Origin: DATLSM01 sp049585815
GTDB lineage: Bacteria > Actinomycetota > Thermoleophilia > Solirubrobacterales > 70-9
NCBI GenBank assembly: GCA_049585815.1
Contig: JBAVAR010000155.1
Span: 46,852-110,851 of the forward strand
Length of the DNA: 64,000 nucleotides
Direction of reading: 5' to 3'
This document shows positions 6,709 through 15,215 of the stretch, piece by piece. Each line of letters begins with the position of its first letter. The stretch's first letter is position 1. The notes beneath the pieces are model-generated. The model was not told the origin of the DNA. It saw only the letters and a list, made by a program, of their open reading frames with translations, and ran no database searches. The position numbers and the translations under genes are program-made.

Positions 6709-8124
6709 TCACTCCCACCGCTCCCAGCGTGACGCGCCGGCGGGGGAGAGGACGAGGTGGACGCCGTCCAGCTCAGGGTCGATGGCCGGAAAGTCCGTGC
6801 GCAGGTGCCCGCCGCGGGACTCGCGCCGCTGAAGGGCAGCCGCGGCAATCCCGCGAGCGAGGGGATAGGGATCGCCGGCCAGCGCACCCAGACATCGAGC
6901 GCTCCGCAGTGGGCCGGCAAGGCGCCAGACAGCATCGCGCGTCTCTTCAGTCGGCGGGGTGAAGCGCCACCCAGGGGGGGCCGGGCGCCCGGCGCCGGGC
7001 GCCTCTCCCAGCGCCGCCAGCGCCGTCCGGGCGCCGAACACGAAGCACTCGGTGAGCGAGTTTGAGGCGAGGCGGTTGGCGCCATGCAGTCCGGTGCAGG
7101 AGCACTCGCCGACCGCGTAGAGCCCGGATAAGGACGAGCGCCCCTCGAGATCGACCGCGATCCCTCCCATCACGTAGTGGGCGGCCGGTGCTACCGGCAC
7201 AGGCGCCGAGCGAGGATCCAGCCCGGCCTCGGCCAGAGACGCAAAGACGCTCGGGAAGCGAGCCGGGTCCACCGCGCGCAGGTCGAGTCCGAGATGGGCC
7301 GTGCCCTCCCTCTCGGTGCGGTCGAGGATCGCAGCGGTGACCGCGTCCCGCGGGGCGAGCTCGTCGGTGAAGCGTCGCCCGGCCGCGTCGAGCAGGGTTG
7401 CGCCCTCACCGCGAACGGCCTCAGTGATCAACATCCCGTCAAAGCGAGTCCCGGGCAGCGCCAGCGCGGTCGGATGGAACTGGCAGAACTCGAGATCGGC
7501 AAGATCGGCCCCCGCTCTCTGGCCGACCACCGGTCCGGCGCCGATCGCCCCGCGCGGGTTGGTGGTGCGTCGCCATAGTGCCGCAGCCCCGCCGGTTGCA
7601 AGCACGGTGGCTGGCGCTGCGATCGGCTCGGCCTCGCTCAGCACCCCGTGACAGCGCTCGCCGTCGCTCCAAAGCGCCGTCGCCGAGGTTCGCTCACGAA
7701 CCTCGATACGCGACTCAGCGGCGACCATTGCGGCCAGTTTCGAGGTGATCTCGTGTCCGGTTTGGCTACCGCCCGAGTGCACGATCCGCCGCCGCGTGTG
7801 GCCGCCCTCAAGCCCCAGGGCCAGCCCCCCCTCCTCGTCTAGGTCGAAGACAACGCCGCGCTCGCGCAACTCCCGCACGGCAGCCGGAGCTTCATCGACC
7901 AAGGTTTGGACAGCCGAGGGCCGACACAGCCCACGGCCCGCTGCCATCGTGTCAGCGGCATGCTGGGCGGGGGAGTCGCCCGGCTCCAGCGCCGCGGCGA
8001 GCCCACCCTGCGCCCAGAAGCTGGCGCTCTGGGAGAGTGGCGTACGGGAAATGAGGCAGACTGAGCCGCCGTTCTCGGCGGCTCGCAGCGCCGTCCAAAG
8101 CCCGGCCGCGCCGCCACCGACCAC
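6709..8124 (-). CDS. nadB: L-aspartate oxidase (NadB)
   Basis: A ~471-residue FAD-dependent oxidase that converts L-aspartate to iminoaspartate for quinolinate and NAD synthesis. The N-terminus holds the dinucleotide motif VVGGGAAGLW. Further on are SQSASFWAQGGLAAAL, the GGHTRRRIVHSGGSQTGHEI substrate region, and LYAVGECSCTGLHGANRLASNSL, which is diagnostic of NadB. The first usable start in frame is GTG at 8124, but the frame upstream (VEFDVA) encodes the missing first beta strand and no ATG, GTG or TTG lies there before the previous stop. The real start may be non-canonical, near 8145. No nadA or nadC is adjacent. It ends an operon with cell-wall and sugar genes. Confidence 0.93.
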   Translation of the reverse strand: MVGGGAAGLWTALRAAENGGSVCLISRTPLSQSASFWAQGGLAAALEPGDSPAQHAADTMAAGRGLCRPSAVQTLVDEAPAAVRELRERGVVFDLDEEGGLALGLEGGHTRRRIVHSGGSQTGHEITSKLAAMVAAESRIEVRERTSATALWSDGERCHGVLSEAEPIAAPATVLATGGAAALWRRTTNPRGAIGAGPVVGQRAGADLADLEFCQFHPTALALPGTRFDGMLITEAVRGEGATLLDAAGRRFTDELAPRDAVTAAILDRTEREGTAHLGLDLRAVDPARFPSVFASLAEAGLDPRSAPVPVAPAAHYVMGGIAVDLEGRSSLSGLYAVGECSCTGLHGANRLASNSLTECFVFGARTALAALGEAPGAGRPAPPGWRFTPPTEETRDAVWRLAGPLRSARCLGALAGDPYPLARGIAAAALQRRESRGGHLRTDFPAIDPELDGVHLVLSPAGASRWERWE

Positions 8125-8150
8125 GGCGACGTCAAACTCGACCGCTTCGG

Positions 8151-8570
8151 CTATTGCCGCTCTGCCTCTCGGCGGATCGACTCGACCTGTCCTCGCAACC
8201 AGGCGGCTGCCGCCTCCCGGGCGCGCGCTCTGCCGTCGTCGATCGCCCTCTCGGCCTCCGCGGCGCGCCGCTCCGCCGCCTCGACGCGATTCTCAGCCGC
8301 CTCGGCCTGGGCCTCGATCTCGCCGAGACGCTCTTCGGCGGCGGCAATCGCCTTCTCCTTTGCCTGGCGCTCACGGCGCAGCTCTCCCTCGGCCTCCGCG
8401 GCGCCCAGGCGCTCCTTCTCGAGGTTGGCTTCCAGGGCGCGGACCTCGGCAATCGCCCTCCGCTCGGCCGCCTCGGCCGCATCCATAGCTTCCCGCAACC
8501 GGCGCTCGGCCTCCGCCACCTGCGCGTCAAGGCCCTCGCCACTCGCTCCGCTCATCCTCTCGCTCGCCAT
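8151..8570 (-). CDS. Ala/Glu/Arg-rich coiled-coil protein of unknown function
   Basis: A 139-residue protein that is almost entirely predicted coiled coil: heptad-like stretches rich in Ala, Glu and Arg from residue ~15 to 125, with no membrane segment or signal peptide. It resembles the long-helix stalks of DivIVA-like or ATP-synthase-b-like proteins in composition only, and I recognise no family. It lies nine bases after the glycosyltransferase gene and its TAG stop abuts nadB, so it is co-transcribed with both. Low complexity means similarity searches will be misleading. The consistent frame and operon position support it as a real gene. Confidence 0.7.
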   Translation of the reverse strand: MASERMSGASGEGLDAQVAEAERRLREAMDAAEAAERRAIAEVRALEANLEKERLGAAEAEGELRRERQAKEKAIAAAEERLGEIEAQAEAAENRVEAAERRAAEAERAIDDGRARAREAAAAWLRGQVESIRREAERQ

Positions 8571-8579
8571 CTCGCCGGC

Positions 8580-9530
8580 TCAATCTATTACCGGGCCGGT
8601 GCTGACGTCGCGGTAGGCCTCGACAACCCTTTCGGCCATCCGCCTCGCCGAGAGCGAAGCGGCGCGCAGCGCCCCGGCAATACGGGGGTCCGCGGCCTCA
8701 AGATGAGGTCGGGCTGCTGCGCTCCAGGCTGCGATGTCAAAGGGTGCGCATAGACATCCCGCGATGCCAGCCAGTGCGTAGGGGGCGATGCCCACTGGAG
8801 TGGAGAGCACGGGCACGTCGCAGGCCAGCGCCTCGACGCAGGCGAGGCCGAAGCCCTCATAGTCAGAGGTGATCACCACCGCGTTGGCGGCGTTGATCCA
8901 GAGCGACATCTGATCGGGTTCGATCGCCCCGCCATTGAGCAGCTGGACTCCACAGGTGTGCGCCAGCGCCACGGCGCGATCGTGGCGCTTCTCGGGTCGG
9001 GCCGGATCGGCCGGGAAGAGCAGGTAGCGACCGTCCGGATCGAGGTCAAGCGCCAGGCGCGACTGGCGCCGCGACTGCGGCCGAAAACGACCGAGGTCCG
9101 GGCCGCAGGGAAGCACAGCCGCCCCCGGGATGCGCGGTAATCCAGGCCTGCCGTCCTCGGGGGCAAACAGAGCCCGTGAGACGGCCGAGGTTAAGTCCAC
9201 CCGCCAAGCCAGTCGCCGCGACAGCGCGCCAACGACGCTGTGGCGAACGTCGGTCCCATGGAAGGTGACGACCAGCGGCCGCGCGCCGGCCAACCGTGCG
9301 CACCAACCCACCAGCCCATAGTGGGCGTGGACGAGGTCAAAGTGCTCACGGCGCAACAGCGCTCGCAGCCGTCGCGTCGCCGGCAGGTACTCGTCCCTCC
9401 CTCGTGGGAAGGCGAACAAATCGACCTCGACACCCAGCTGTCGCACCTCATCGATCTGGTCGCGCACCCACCGCCCCCGCTGGGGCGCGGTGGCGTCAGG
9501 GAGGAAGTTGGTTACAACCAGGACGCGCAC
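8580..9530 (-). CDS. GT-B fold glycosyltransferase (GT4 family)
   Basis: A 316-residue retaining glycosyltransferase of GT4 type. The N-terminal Rossmann half starts MRVLVVTNFLPD and contains the donor-acceptor loop region VVTFHGTDVRHS. The C-terminal half has the E-x7-E motif in EGFGLACVEAL that binds the nucleotide sugar. The region between is shorter than in typical ~380-residue members. The GTG start at 9530 fits the family's MRVLxVT opening; no strong Shine-Dalgarno is visible. It follows two L,D-transpeptidases by 43 bp, which suggests a cell-envelope glycan role. The sugar donor and acceptor cannot be deduced. Confidence 0.9.
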   Translation of the reverse strand: MRVLVVTNFLPDATAPQRGRWVRDQIDEVRQLGVEVDLFAFPRGRDEYLPATRRLRALLRREHFDLVHAHYGLVGWCARLAGARPLVVTFHGTDVRHSVVGALSRRLAWRVDLTSAVSRALFAPEDGRPGLPRIPGAAVLPCGPDLGRFRPQSRRQSRLALDLDPDGRYLLFPADPARPEKRHDRAVALAHTCGVQLLNGGAIEPDQMSLWINAANAVVITSDYEGFGLACVEALACDVPVLSTPVGIAPYALAGIAGCLCAPFDIAAWSAAARPHLEAADPRIAGALRAASLSARRMAERVVEAYRDVSTGPVID

Positions 9531-9573
9531 AGGTGGCGAGCGTATCCCCGGAGCGATTGCGCGGAGGGCTGAC

Positions 9574-10302
9574 TCAACCCTTCAGCGAACGTATCCAGCT
9601 GCTTGGGCCGATCAGAATGCGTACCCCCGGTCGCATCCACCGCAGTACCGAGAGCAGATCGGCCTGGCGCAGCGAGACACACCCGGCGGTTGGCCCGCCG
9701 GTCTGCTCGTGCAGGAATATCCCCGATCCCCGTCCAAAGACGGGATGGTTGTAGTTGAAATCGATCACGGCGGCGTATCGGTAGGCGAGCGCGTGGTTGC
9801 TCCAGAGGTCCTCGTCGGCGGGTGCGCAGGGGCGGCGCACCACCCAGCGGTTGTAGGCAGCCCGCGTTCCCGACCAACAGGATCCGGGCACGAGGCGGCG
9901 CCACCGAAATCCACTTACGCCGGGGTCGGGCTGCGATCCGAAGTCATAGACGAAGCCGTAATTGCCGATCGGGGTTGTGCCGTCTCCGGCGTGTCGTCGG
10001 GCCGGCATGGAGAGGCCGTTGTAGCCGATCCTGGCCTCCATCGCCCCGCGAACGATCTGCCAGCGCTCGCCCTCCAGCCGGTAGGTCGAGGCTGTCGCAT
10101 ATGTCGTCTGCATACCGGTGGTCCCGATCTCGATCACCTGCCTGGCTGTGCCCAAACCCCGCATCCCGTTGGGGTTGATCTCGGGCGCCAGCGATCTCGC
10201 ATGGGCGACCGGTGCAAACAGAACCGACCCGCAGAGTGCGAGCGCGAGACCGGCAAGTGCTCTTCCCTGGACGGCGCCAAAGCGGACGCGGGGCCTGCGG
10301 AT
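9574..10302 (-). CDS. L,D-transpeptidase (YkuD domain), exported
   Basis: About 242 residues with an N-terminal signal peptide (RR-rich start, hydrophobic stretch ALAGLALALCGSVLF, cleavage near AHA). The YkuD-type catalytic core has the conserved GDGTTPIGNYGF strand and the active-site segment SGIFLHEQTGGPTAGCVSL, with His and Cys as catalytic residues. Such enzymes make or edit 3-3 peptidoglycan cross-links or anchor proteins in the wall. The reading frame extends upstream into the preceding gene, but ATG 10302 gives a clean signal peptide ten bases after the upstream stop. Operon with the larger transpeptidase. Confidence 0.9.
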   Translation of the reverse strand: MRRPRVRFGAVQGRALAGLALALCGSVLFAPVAHARSLAPEINPNGMRGLGTARQVIEIGTTGMQTTYATASTYRLEGERWQIVRGAMEARIGYNGLSMPARRHAGDGTTPIGNYGFVYDFGSQPDPGVSGFRWRRLVPGSCWSGTRAAYNRWVVRRPCAPADEDLWSNHALAYRYAAVIDFNYNHPVFGRGSGIFLHEQTGGPTAGCVSLRQADLLSVLRWMRPGVRILIGPSSWIRSLKG

Positions 10303-10312
10303 CATCTCGTCG

Positions 10313-11950
10313 CTACTGGGCGACCGTGACCAGGGTCCCGATCGGTGTGTATGGCCAGACTTTGGCGGCCTCTTCCAGTGGCATCTCGACACAACCGAGG
10401 CTTTGCGGGGTGCCATAGGAGGCGCGGTCGAAGGAGTGCAGAGCATCGCCGCCGTTGAAGTAACTCACCCATTTGATTCCGGGGTCGCTGTAATGGGAGC
10501 CATCGGGGTTGGTGCCGGTCATCGTGGTTTCGGAGAGGTGCTCGAAAACCGGATAGGTACCGAGTGCAGTTTCGGCACCCGGAATCCCGGTGTTGGCGGC
10601 GGTGCTGAGAACCTTGTGTCCGTTATGCCATAGCGTCAGCGTCTCGGGGACGGTCTCGCTCACGTAGACGTAGCTGTAGCCCGGTTCTGACCTGCGCCTG
10701 CCGGCGATCGCGTCTCGCAGCAGCGCCGCCCAGACCGCCGATCCGGCTTCGCCGTCGGGTTCCATTTCCTGTTCGTTCTCGAAGGCCATGACGGCGCCGC
10801 GAGTGATCGTGTTCGGCCTGCCAGAGGACCAGGCCGCCCGCAGGGTAGAGGGGGTGTTGGCGTAGCGCCAGGTGAACCTGCCCCGCGGGGGTTCGACCGC
10901 GGCGCGAAGCTCCCCCGAGGGATTGCGGGGCACTGCGGCACCGGCCGGCTTCCATTCAAGGGGCAGGTAACCGGCTTGGGCGAGGAGCTGCTGCAGGCGC
11001 AGGGTTGAACCCGGCGGGATCGTCCAGCCGATTTCCCGGCCGGCCTGCAATGAGCCGTTCGCCTGAATGATCTCGACCTGGCGCGGAAGCTCGGCGTGCA
11101 GCGTTGTAGCTAGGCCAGCCCCGTAGCCCCTGGGGGTGAATAGGAGCGTGTGACTGTCGGTCTGCCGCCATTCTCCGGATGACGGAGAGGAGACGGTGGG
11201 GCGGGCAGAGCCGAGTACGTCCGCGACGGGCTTTGAGAAAGTCAGTCGCAGCGGGGTCGCAGGGGAGACGGTGGCACCCGGGGGAGGGCTGGCGGCGACA
11301 CTCGGCGAGCGGCTTGCGGGGAACCAGGTGACGGGCTCGGGCTGGCTCAGCCGCTCCCAAGAGCGAGGGGCGCTGGCGACCAAAACCGTCCCGGCAGCCT
11401 GGCGGGGGCCGAGGCTCACCGTGCTGTGAGGCTGGAGAAAGCTCTCGTGGTGCAGGTGCCCGCTGGTGCCGTAGGCAACCTCGCTCACCGGTTGGCTGAA
11501 AGAGATGCTGGGTGCGGCGGAGTGGACCGTCACCCAGTGGGTCTGCACCCGGGCCGCCGGTGCCCGAAAGGTGAGATTCTGGTGTTCTTCCCCGCCGACC
11601 AGCCAGCCGAGCCATCCGGGCGTGCGCACGACGAGATCAACCGAGACCCGCTCGCCGGGAAGGATCGGTGTTTTCGGTTCCAGCCTGCCGGAGTGAACGA
11701 CGACGGGGATCGGCCGACCGTCGGGGCCAAAGGCGTGCACCTGCTTCACGATCCCCCCGAAGTCCCCCAATTCATAACGTGCGAGTGCAGCCGAGTCGGT
11801 GCTCAATGTGGCGCCGGAGAGCGCGAAGGCGCCGACGGCGAGCCCGATGATGACGACGCCCACGGCCCCCAGCCCCAGCACCGAGCGACGGCGCCACCAA
11901 GATCTGCGCCCCTGTGAGGAGCTGGGATGAGGAACCTGATCCTCGCTCAC
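10313..11950 (-). CDS. Large L,D-transpeptidase with N-terminal anchor and Ig-like domains
   Basis: A 545-residue protein. A short cytoplasmic RRxxWWRRR segment is followed by one membrane anchor (residues ~28-46). About 200 residues of beta-rich, Ig-like modules come next (including PPPGATVSPATPLRLTFSKPV), then a peptidoglycan-binding-like helix region (LRLQQLLAQAGYLP), and finally the YkuD domain with the catalytic segment HSFDRASYGTPQSLGCVEM. It should cross-link peptidoglycan outside the membrane. The GTG at 11950 lies seven bases after a TATTCT -10, so the transcript is probably leaderless. It heads the minus-strand operon that continues to nadB. Confidence 0.9.
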   Translation of the reverse strand: MSEDQVPHPSSSQGRRSWWRRRSVLGLGAVGVVIIGLAVGAFALSGATLSTDSAALARYELGDFGGIVKQVHAFGPDGRPIPVVVHSGRLEPKTPILPGERVSVDLVVRTPGWLGWLVGGEEHQNLTFRAPAARVQTHWVTVHSAAPSISFSQPVSEVAYGTSGHLHHESFLQPHSTVSLGPRQAAGTVLVASAPRSWERLSQPEPVTWFPASRSPSVAASPPPGATVSPATPLRLTFSKPVADVLGSARPTVSSPSSGEWRQTDSHTLLFTPRGYGAGLATTLHAELPRQVEIIQANGSLQAGREIGWTIPPGSTLRLQQLLAQAGYLPLEWKPAGAAVPRNPSGELRAAVEPPRGRFTWRYANTPSTLRAAWSSGRPNTITRGAVMAFENEQEMEPDGEAGSAVWAALLRDAIAGRRRSEPGYSYVYVSETVPETLTLWHNGHKVLSTAANTGIPGAETALGTYPVFEHLSETTMTGTNPDGSHYSDPGIKWVSYFNGGDALHSFDRASYGTPQSLGCVEMPLEEAAKVWPYTPIGTLVTVAQ

Positions 11951-12310
11951 TCAAAGGAGAATAGGGAGAAGCTGCCTTGCCGGCGCATTTTCGGTCTCAA
12001 GCTCGACCTGCGGGGGGTTTGGTGGGTGCGATGGCAGAACCGGGCCTTGGCCCGCGGGCGCAAGGGGAAAGGTCCGGTGCCGATCGGCGCGACAGGCACC
12101 GTCGCGGGGCGAGGCTATGTGAGACATCGGCAATGAGGTGCGCGGGCTGGGATTGGCGCCAATCTCGGTTTGATCTCTTTCGGCTCCCCGTGTATTGCGG
12201 CGGCGAGGACGAAGTGAAGATCCAGCCGGGAATGGAGATTGCCGGGTGAGAAATCACCAAATGAGGAGGCCGTCGACAAGGTTGCCGTCAAATGAGGGAG
12301 ACTCGCGGCG
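11951..12310. other. Intergenic region between divergent L,D-transpeptidase and rph genes
   Basis: A 360-bp gap. I see no convincing coding sequence, tRNA or known RNA. The left edge carries the promoter at 11958-11963. On the right, CAAATGAGG occurs twice (33 bp apart) just before the rph start, the second copy forming part of its AGGGAG ribosome site. A GGGGAAAGGTCCGG string recalls RNase P RNA, but the other RNase P landmarks are absent. Confidence 0.5.
11958..11963 (-). promoter_or_regulatory. -10 element (TATTCT) of the L,D-transpeptidase operon
   Basis: TATTCT on the minus strand, seven bases before the GTG at 11950. This matches the leaderless promoter geometry seen at several other genes here. 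Confidence 0.45.
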
Positions 12311-13030
12311 ATGCCCGCTTCCCGTAGCTACGATCGCGCAGCGGCTGACAGCCGCCCGGTGACGATCGACCCTGGGTTCGTCGCCACCGCCGACGGGTCG
12401 GCGCTGATCTCAGTGGGCAAGACCAGGGTGATCTGTACAGCTTCGATCAGCCACTCCGTGCCGCGCTGGATGCAAGGGCGCGGTCGCGGATGGGTCACCG
12501 CCGAGTACGCGATGCTGCCGGCCTCGACCGGAGAGCGCAAGGCCCGTGACATCTCCCGCGGCAAGCAGGATGGTCGCGGGGTGGAGATCCAACGGTTGAT
12601 CGGCCGCTCGCTGCGCGTCGTCGTTGATTTCGAGGCGATGGGGGAGCGCAGCGTCTACGTCGACTGCGACGTGCTCCAGGCAGACGGTGGCACACGGTGC
12701 GCCGCGATCACCGGCGGATACGTGGCGCTGCACCAGGCCTTCCAGAAGTTGGTCGACGCCCGTGAGATCGCGGCGATGCCGCTGAACGGTTCCGTCGCGG
12801 CGATCAGCGTCGGCATGGTCGGCGGACGAGCCGTCTGCGACCTCGACTACTCAGAGGACTCTGCCGCTGAGGTCGACGCCAACGTCGTGATGACGGGGGA
12901 CGGCGGCCTGGTCGAGGTGCAGGCCACGGCGGAGCGCACACCTCTTTCCCGAGCCTCACTCGATGAGCTGCTCGCTCTTGCCGAGGGCGGCATCGCCCGC
13001 CTGCGGGAGGTGCAGGAGCGGGTCGCTTGA
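12311..13030 (+). CDS. rph: Ribonuclease PH
   Basis: A 239-residue phosphorolytic 3'-5' exoribonuclease that trims tRNA 3' ends. Hallmarks are the opening RPVTIDPGFVATADGSALISVGKTRVICTAS (read as separate segments), the GRGWVTAEYAMLP strand, the phosphate-binding region with RSLR, and the LDYSEDSAAEVDAN signature. Length is normal. The ATG is preceded by AGGGAG. It is translationally coupled to rdgB through a TTGA overlap; the rph-rdgB pairing is common in actinobacteria. Confidence 0.97.
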   Translation: MPASRSYDRAAADSRPVTIDPGFVATADGSALISVGKTRVICTASISHSVPRWMQGRGRGWVTAEYAMLPASTGERKARDISRGKQDGRGVEIQRLIGRSLRVVVDFEAMGERSVYVDCDVLQADGGTRCAAITGGYVALHQAFQKLVDAREIAAMPLNGSVAAISVGMVGGRAVCDLDYSEDSAAEVDANVVMTGDGGLVEVQATAERTPLSRASLDELLALAEGGIARLREVQERVA

Positions 13031-13623
13031 TCCTCGCCACTCGCAACGAGCACAAGCTGCGGGAGCTGATCGAGATTCTGCCGCAGGTGGGGCTGCACGC
13101 CCTCCCGCCTGATCTGGAGCTACCGCCAGAGGACGGCGACAGTTTCGCGGCAAACGCGTTGATCAAGGCGCGGGCGGCGCGCGCGGCGTGCGCCGAGACG
13201 GCGGTCGCCGACGACTCGGGGATCGAGGTGGAGGCGCTCGGTGGCCGGCCGGGGATCTACTCAGCGCGATACGCCGGTGAGGGGGCCAGTGACGAGGAAA
13301 ACCTGGAGAAGCTGCTGGGCGAGGTTGCAGACGCCGGTGGTGAGCGCCGCGCCGCCTACGTCTGTGTCATCGCTCTTGTCGACGAGGGGGGCGCCGAGCG
13401 CACCTTCGAGGGTCGCTGTGAGGGCCGGCTTGCGATGACGCCACGCGGCGCAGGTGGATTCGGCTATGACCCCGCCTTCGTTCCTGACGATACGGGGCCA
13501 GCCGACGAGCGGACGATGGCCCAACTCAATCCTGCCGAGAAGCACGCGATCAGCCACCGGGGCAGGGCAGCCCGTTTGCTCGCCGAACACCTCGGGTCCG
13601 CCGAGCGGGACGGGTCGAGGTGA
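13027..13623 (+). CDS. rdgB: RdgB/HAM1, XTP/dITP diphosphatase
   Basis: A 198-residue house-cleaning nucleotide pyrophosphatase that removes dITP and XTP. The N-terminus ILATRNEHKLREL binds substrate, and the catalytic/metal segment is VADDSGIEVEALGGRPGIYSA. The C-terminal FGYDPAFVPD and NPAEKHAISHRGRA motifs are complete. The start is a TTG that overlaps the rph stop (TTGA), and the stop overlaps the next GTG (GTGA), so rph, rdgB and the transporter form one coupled operon. Confidence 0.97.
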   Translation: MILATRNEHKLRELIEILPQVGLHALPPDLELPPEDGDSFAANALIKARAARAACAETAVADDSGIEVEALGGRPGIYSARYAGEGASDEENLEKLLGEVADAGGERRAAYVCVIALVDEGGAERTFEGRCEGRLAMTPRGAGGFGYDPAFVPDDTGPADERTMAQLNPAEKHAISHRGRAARLLAEHLGSAERDGSR

Positions 13624-14531
13624 TCCGGACCAAAAGCGGCGCCGCGGCACTCTCGATTGGCTCCAACGCGCTGCTGATCGCGATCAAGTTGGCGGCCGGA
13701 GCGATCACCGGCTCGATTGCGATCGTCACCGAGGCGGTCCATTCGCTGATCGACCTCCTGGCCTCCGTGATCGCCTTCGTCTCGGTGCGCAAAGCGGACG
13801 AGCCGGCCGACGCCGGACATCCCTATGGCCATGAGAAGGTCGAGAGCCTGGCGGCGACAATCGAGGGGATGCTGATCTTGGTCGGGGCCGGGATCATCGT
13901 CTACGAGGCAACCCACCGGCTGGTGGTGGGGTCGACCGTGCAGTCCCTCGGCGTCGGCATGGTGGTGATGGGGTTCTCGGTTCTGGCAAATCTGGGTGTT
14001 TCCACGGTCATCTCCCAACAGGCGAGGGCACACGATTCGCCCGCCTTGGAGGGAGACGCGGCGCACCTTCGCGCCGACGCCCTCACCTCGGCAGGGGTCC
14101 TAGGGGGACTCGCCCTCGTCAAGATCACTGGTGACGCTGCTTTCGACTCGATTACGGCACTGGTTGTCGCGGTGGCGATCGTCACCGCGGGATTGAGGAT
14201 CATCAGACGCTCGTCTGGGGTACTCGTCGATGAAGCGCTTCCCAGCGGCGAGATGGACAGGATTGAGGCCGCGATCGGCGCCTCGCGAACTGCGGAGGTG
14301 GCCGGGTACCACAGGCTGCGCGCCCGTCGCGCAGGCGCGCGCCGCTATATCGACCTCCACGTTCAGTACCGCTCGGGCACCAGCCTTGAGCGCGCCCACC
14401 AGCTGGCCCACAGGATGCGCGACGAGATCGAGGCCAAGGTGGACGGCGCCGAAGTCCTGATTCACGTCGAGCCAGAGACCTCTGTGCGTGAGTCCGACGC
14501 GGCTGCCGGTGGCCCATATCGCTCCGGTTAG
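13620..14531 (+). CDS. Cation diffusion facilitator (CDF) family metal transporter
   Basis: A 303-residue inner-membrane proton/metal antiporter of the FieF/YiiP type, probably exporting zinc or iron. Six hydrophobic segments span residues ~8-190. The transport site has paired HxxxD motifs, His41/Asp45 (HSLID) and His149/Asp153 (HLRAD), and the conserved GHPYGHEKVE loop at ~66-74 follows the second helix. The ~90-residue cytoplasmic domain (from ~210) is the usual ferredoxin-like fold, ending in IHVEPE. The GTG start overlaps the rdgB stop. Metal specificity is not readable with confidence. Confidence 0.93.
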   Translation: MIRTKSGAAALSIGSNALLIAIKLAAGAITGSIAIVTEAVHSLIDLLASVIAFVSVRKADEPADAGHPYGHEKVESLAATIEGMLILVGAGIIVYEATHRLVVGSTVQSLGVGMVVMGFSVLANLGVSTVISQQARAHDSPALEGDAAHLRADALTSAGVLGGLALVKITGDAAFDSITALVVAVAIVTAGLRIIRRSSGVLVDEALPSGEMDRIEAAIGASRTAEVAGYHRLRARRAGARRYIDLHVQYRSGTSLERAHQLAHRMRDEIEAKVDGAEVLIHVEPETSVRESDAAAGGPYRSG

Positions 14532-14670
14532 CGGCCGCTGAGGAGGGCGAGCGGCCGCCCTCCCGGCGTCCCCGCCGTCGAGCCCGCGCAACGCTCCGAA
14601 TTCCAACCGCCCCGCCGGAGTCCAGCGGTGAAGCGATGCTCGACGGCTGCTGTAGCCCGACGCGGTGGGG

Positions 14671-14820
14671 TTAGGGGGGCGGCAGCAAGTTGACGGCGGC
14701 GGCGATGCCGACGGCGCCGACGGTGATCGAGTAGCCGGTGTAGCCGCCGATCGCAAACAGAACCACGGCGATCGCGCAGATCGCCACCACGGTGATCCAG
14801 GAGGCTCTGGCCAGGGACAC
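14671..14820 (-). CDS. 49-residue membrane protein, two predicted helices
   Basis: A small open frame starting at GTG 14820 (MSLARASWITVV). It has two hydrophobic segments: VVAICAIAVVLFAIGGYTG, then SITVGAVGIAAAVNLLPPP. Such small membrane proteins are common as unannotated genes in actinobacteria. It is divergent from the roadblock-like gene, whose start is 20 bp away, so they share a promoter region. A longer in-frame version starting within the roadblock gene is possible but would be highly basic and antisense. Function unknown. Confidence 0.5.
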   Translation of the reverse strand: MSLARASWITVVAICAIAVVLFAIGGYTGYSITVGAVGIAAAVNLLPPP

Positions 14821-14840
14821 GGCCCGGTATTTTGGCCGAG

Positions 14841-15215
14841 ATGCCCGACGCCGCCACATTGGCCCCTTCCGGCGATGCCGCAGAACATGCACTTGCCTTC
14901 CTTGACGAGATGTCACCCGATCTGCGCGGCGCCGCGATCCTCGACGCCTCCGGTGCCGTCCTGGCGGGCACCGGAGGCGTCGATCGCTGGGGCGAGAACT
15001 GCGGTGCGTTGCTCAAGGTTGCCGACAACGCCGGTGCCGAGCCATTCGAACAGATCCACGTTGCCACCGAGCAGGGGGAGGTCTTCGCTGTGCGCGGTGC
15101 GGGAATGGTCGCCATTGCCGTGACCGAGCGCTTCGCGCTCGCCTCCCTGATGCTCTTCGATCTCCGCTCCATCCTGCGCGATCTGGCCAGCGGCTCAGCG
15201 AGAAGGACGGCATGA
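14841..15215 (+). CDS. Roadblock/LC7-like small protein
   Basis: A 124-residue protein with the pattern of a roadblock/LC7 fold: an opening helix (HALAFLDEMSPDLRGAAILD), a beta hairpin (SGAVLAGTGG), and later strands FEQIHVATEQGEVFAVRGAGMVAIAVTERFALASLMLFDLR, as separate segments. Actinobacterial roadblock proteins often pair with small GTPases or kinases; none is adjacent here. The ATG at 14841 is preferred, with a TTG nine bases earlier as alternative. Its stop overlaps the next start (ATGA). The coding sequence contains a perfect 17-bp inverted repeat, listed separately. Confidence 0.72.
   Translation: MPDAATLAPSGDAAEHALAFLDEMSPDLRGAAILDASGAVLAGTGGVDRWGENCGALLKVADNAGAEPFEQIHVATEQGEVFAVRGAGMVAIAVTERFALASLMLFDLRSILRDLASGSARRTA
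14941..14983 (+). repeat. Perfect 17-bp inverted repeat with 9-base loop inside the roadblock-like gene
   Basis: The arms 14941-14957 and 14967-14983 are exact reverse complements (TCGACGCCTCCGGTGCC and its complement) around a nine-base loop. They encode the residues around LDASGAV and GTGGVDR. The stem would be very stable in the mRNA. Confidence 0.9.

Noticed and set aside
12050..12140. Possible RNase P RNA (GGGGAAAGGTCCGG)
   Set aside because: The other conserved landmarks of rnpB (such as ACAGAA and the matching 3' helix) are not present.
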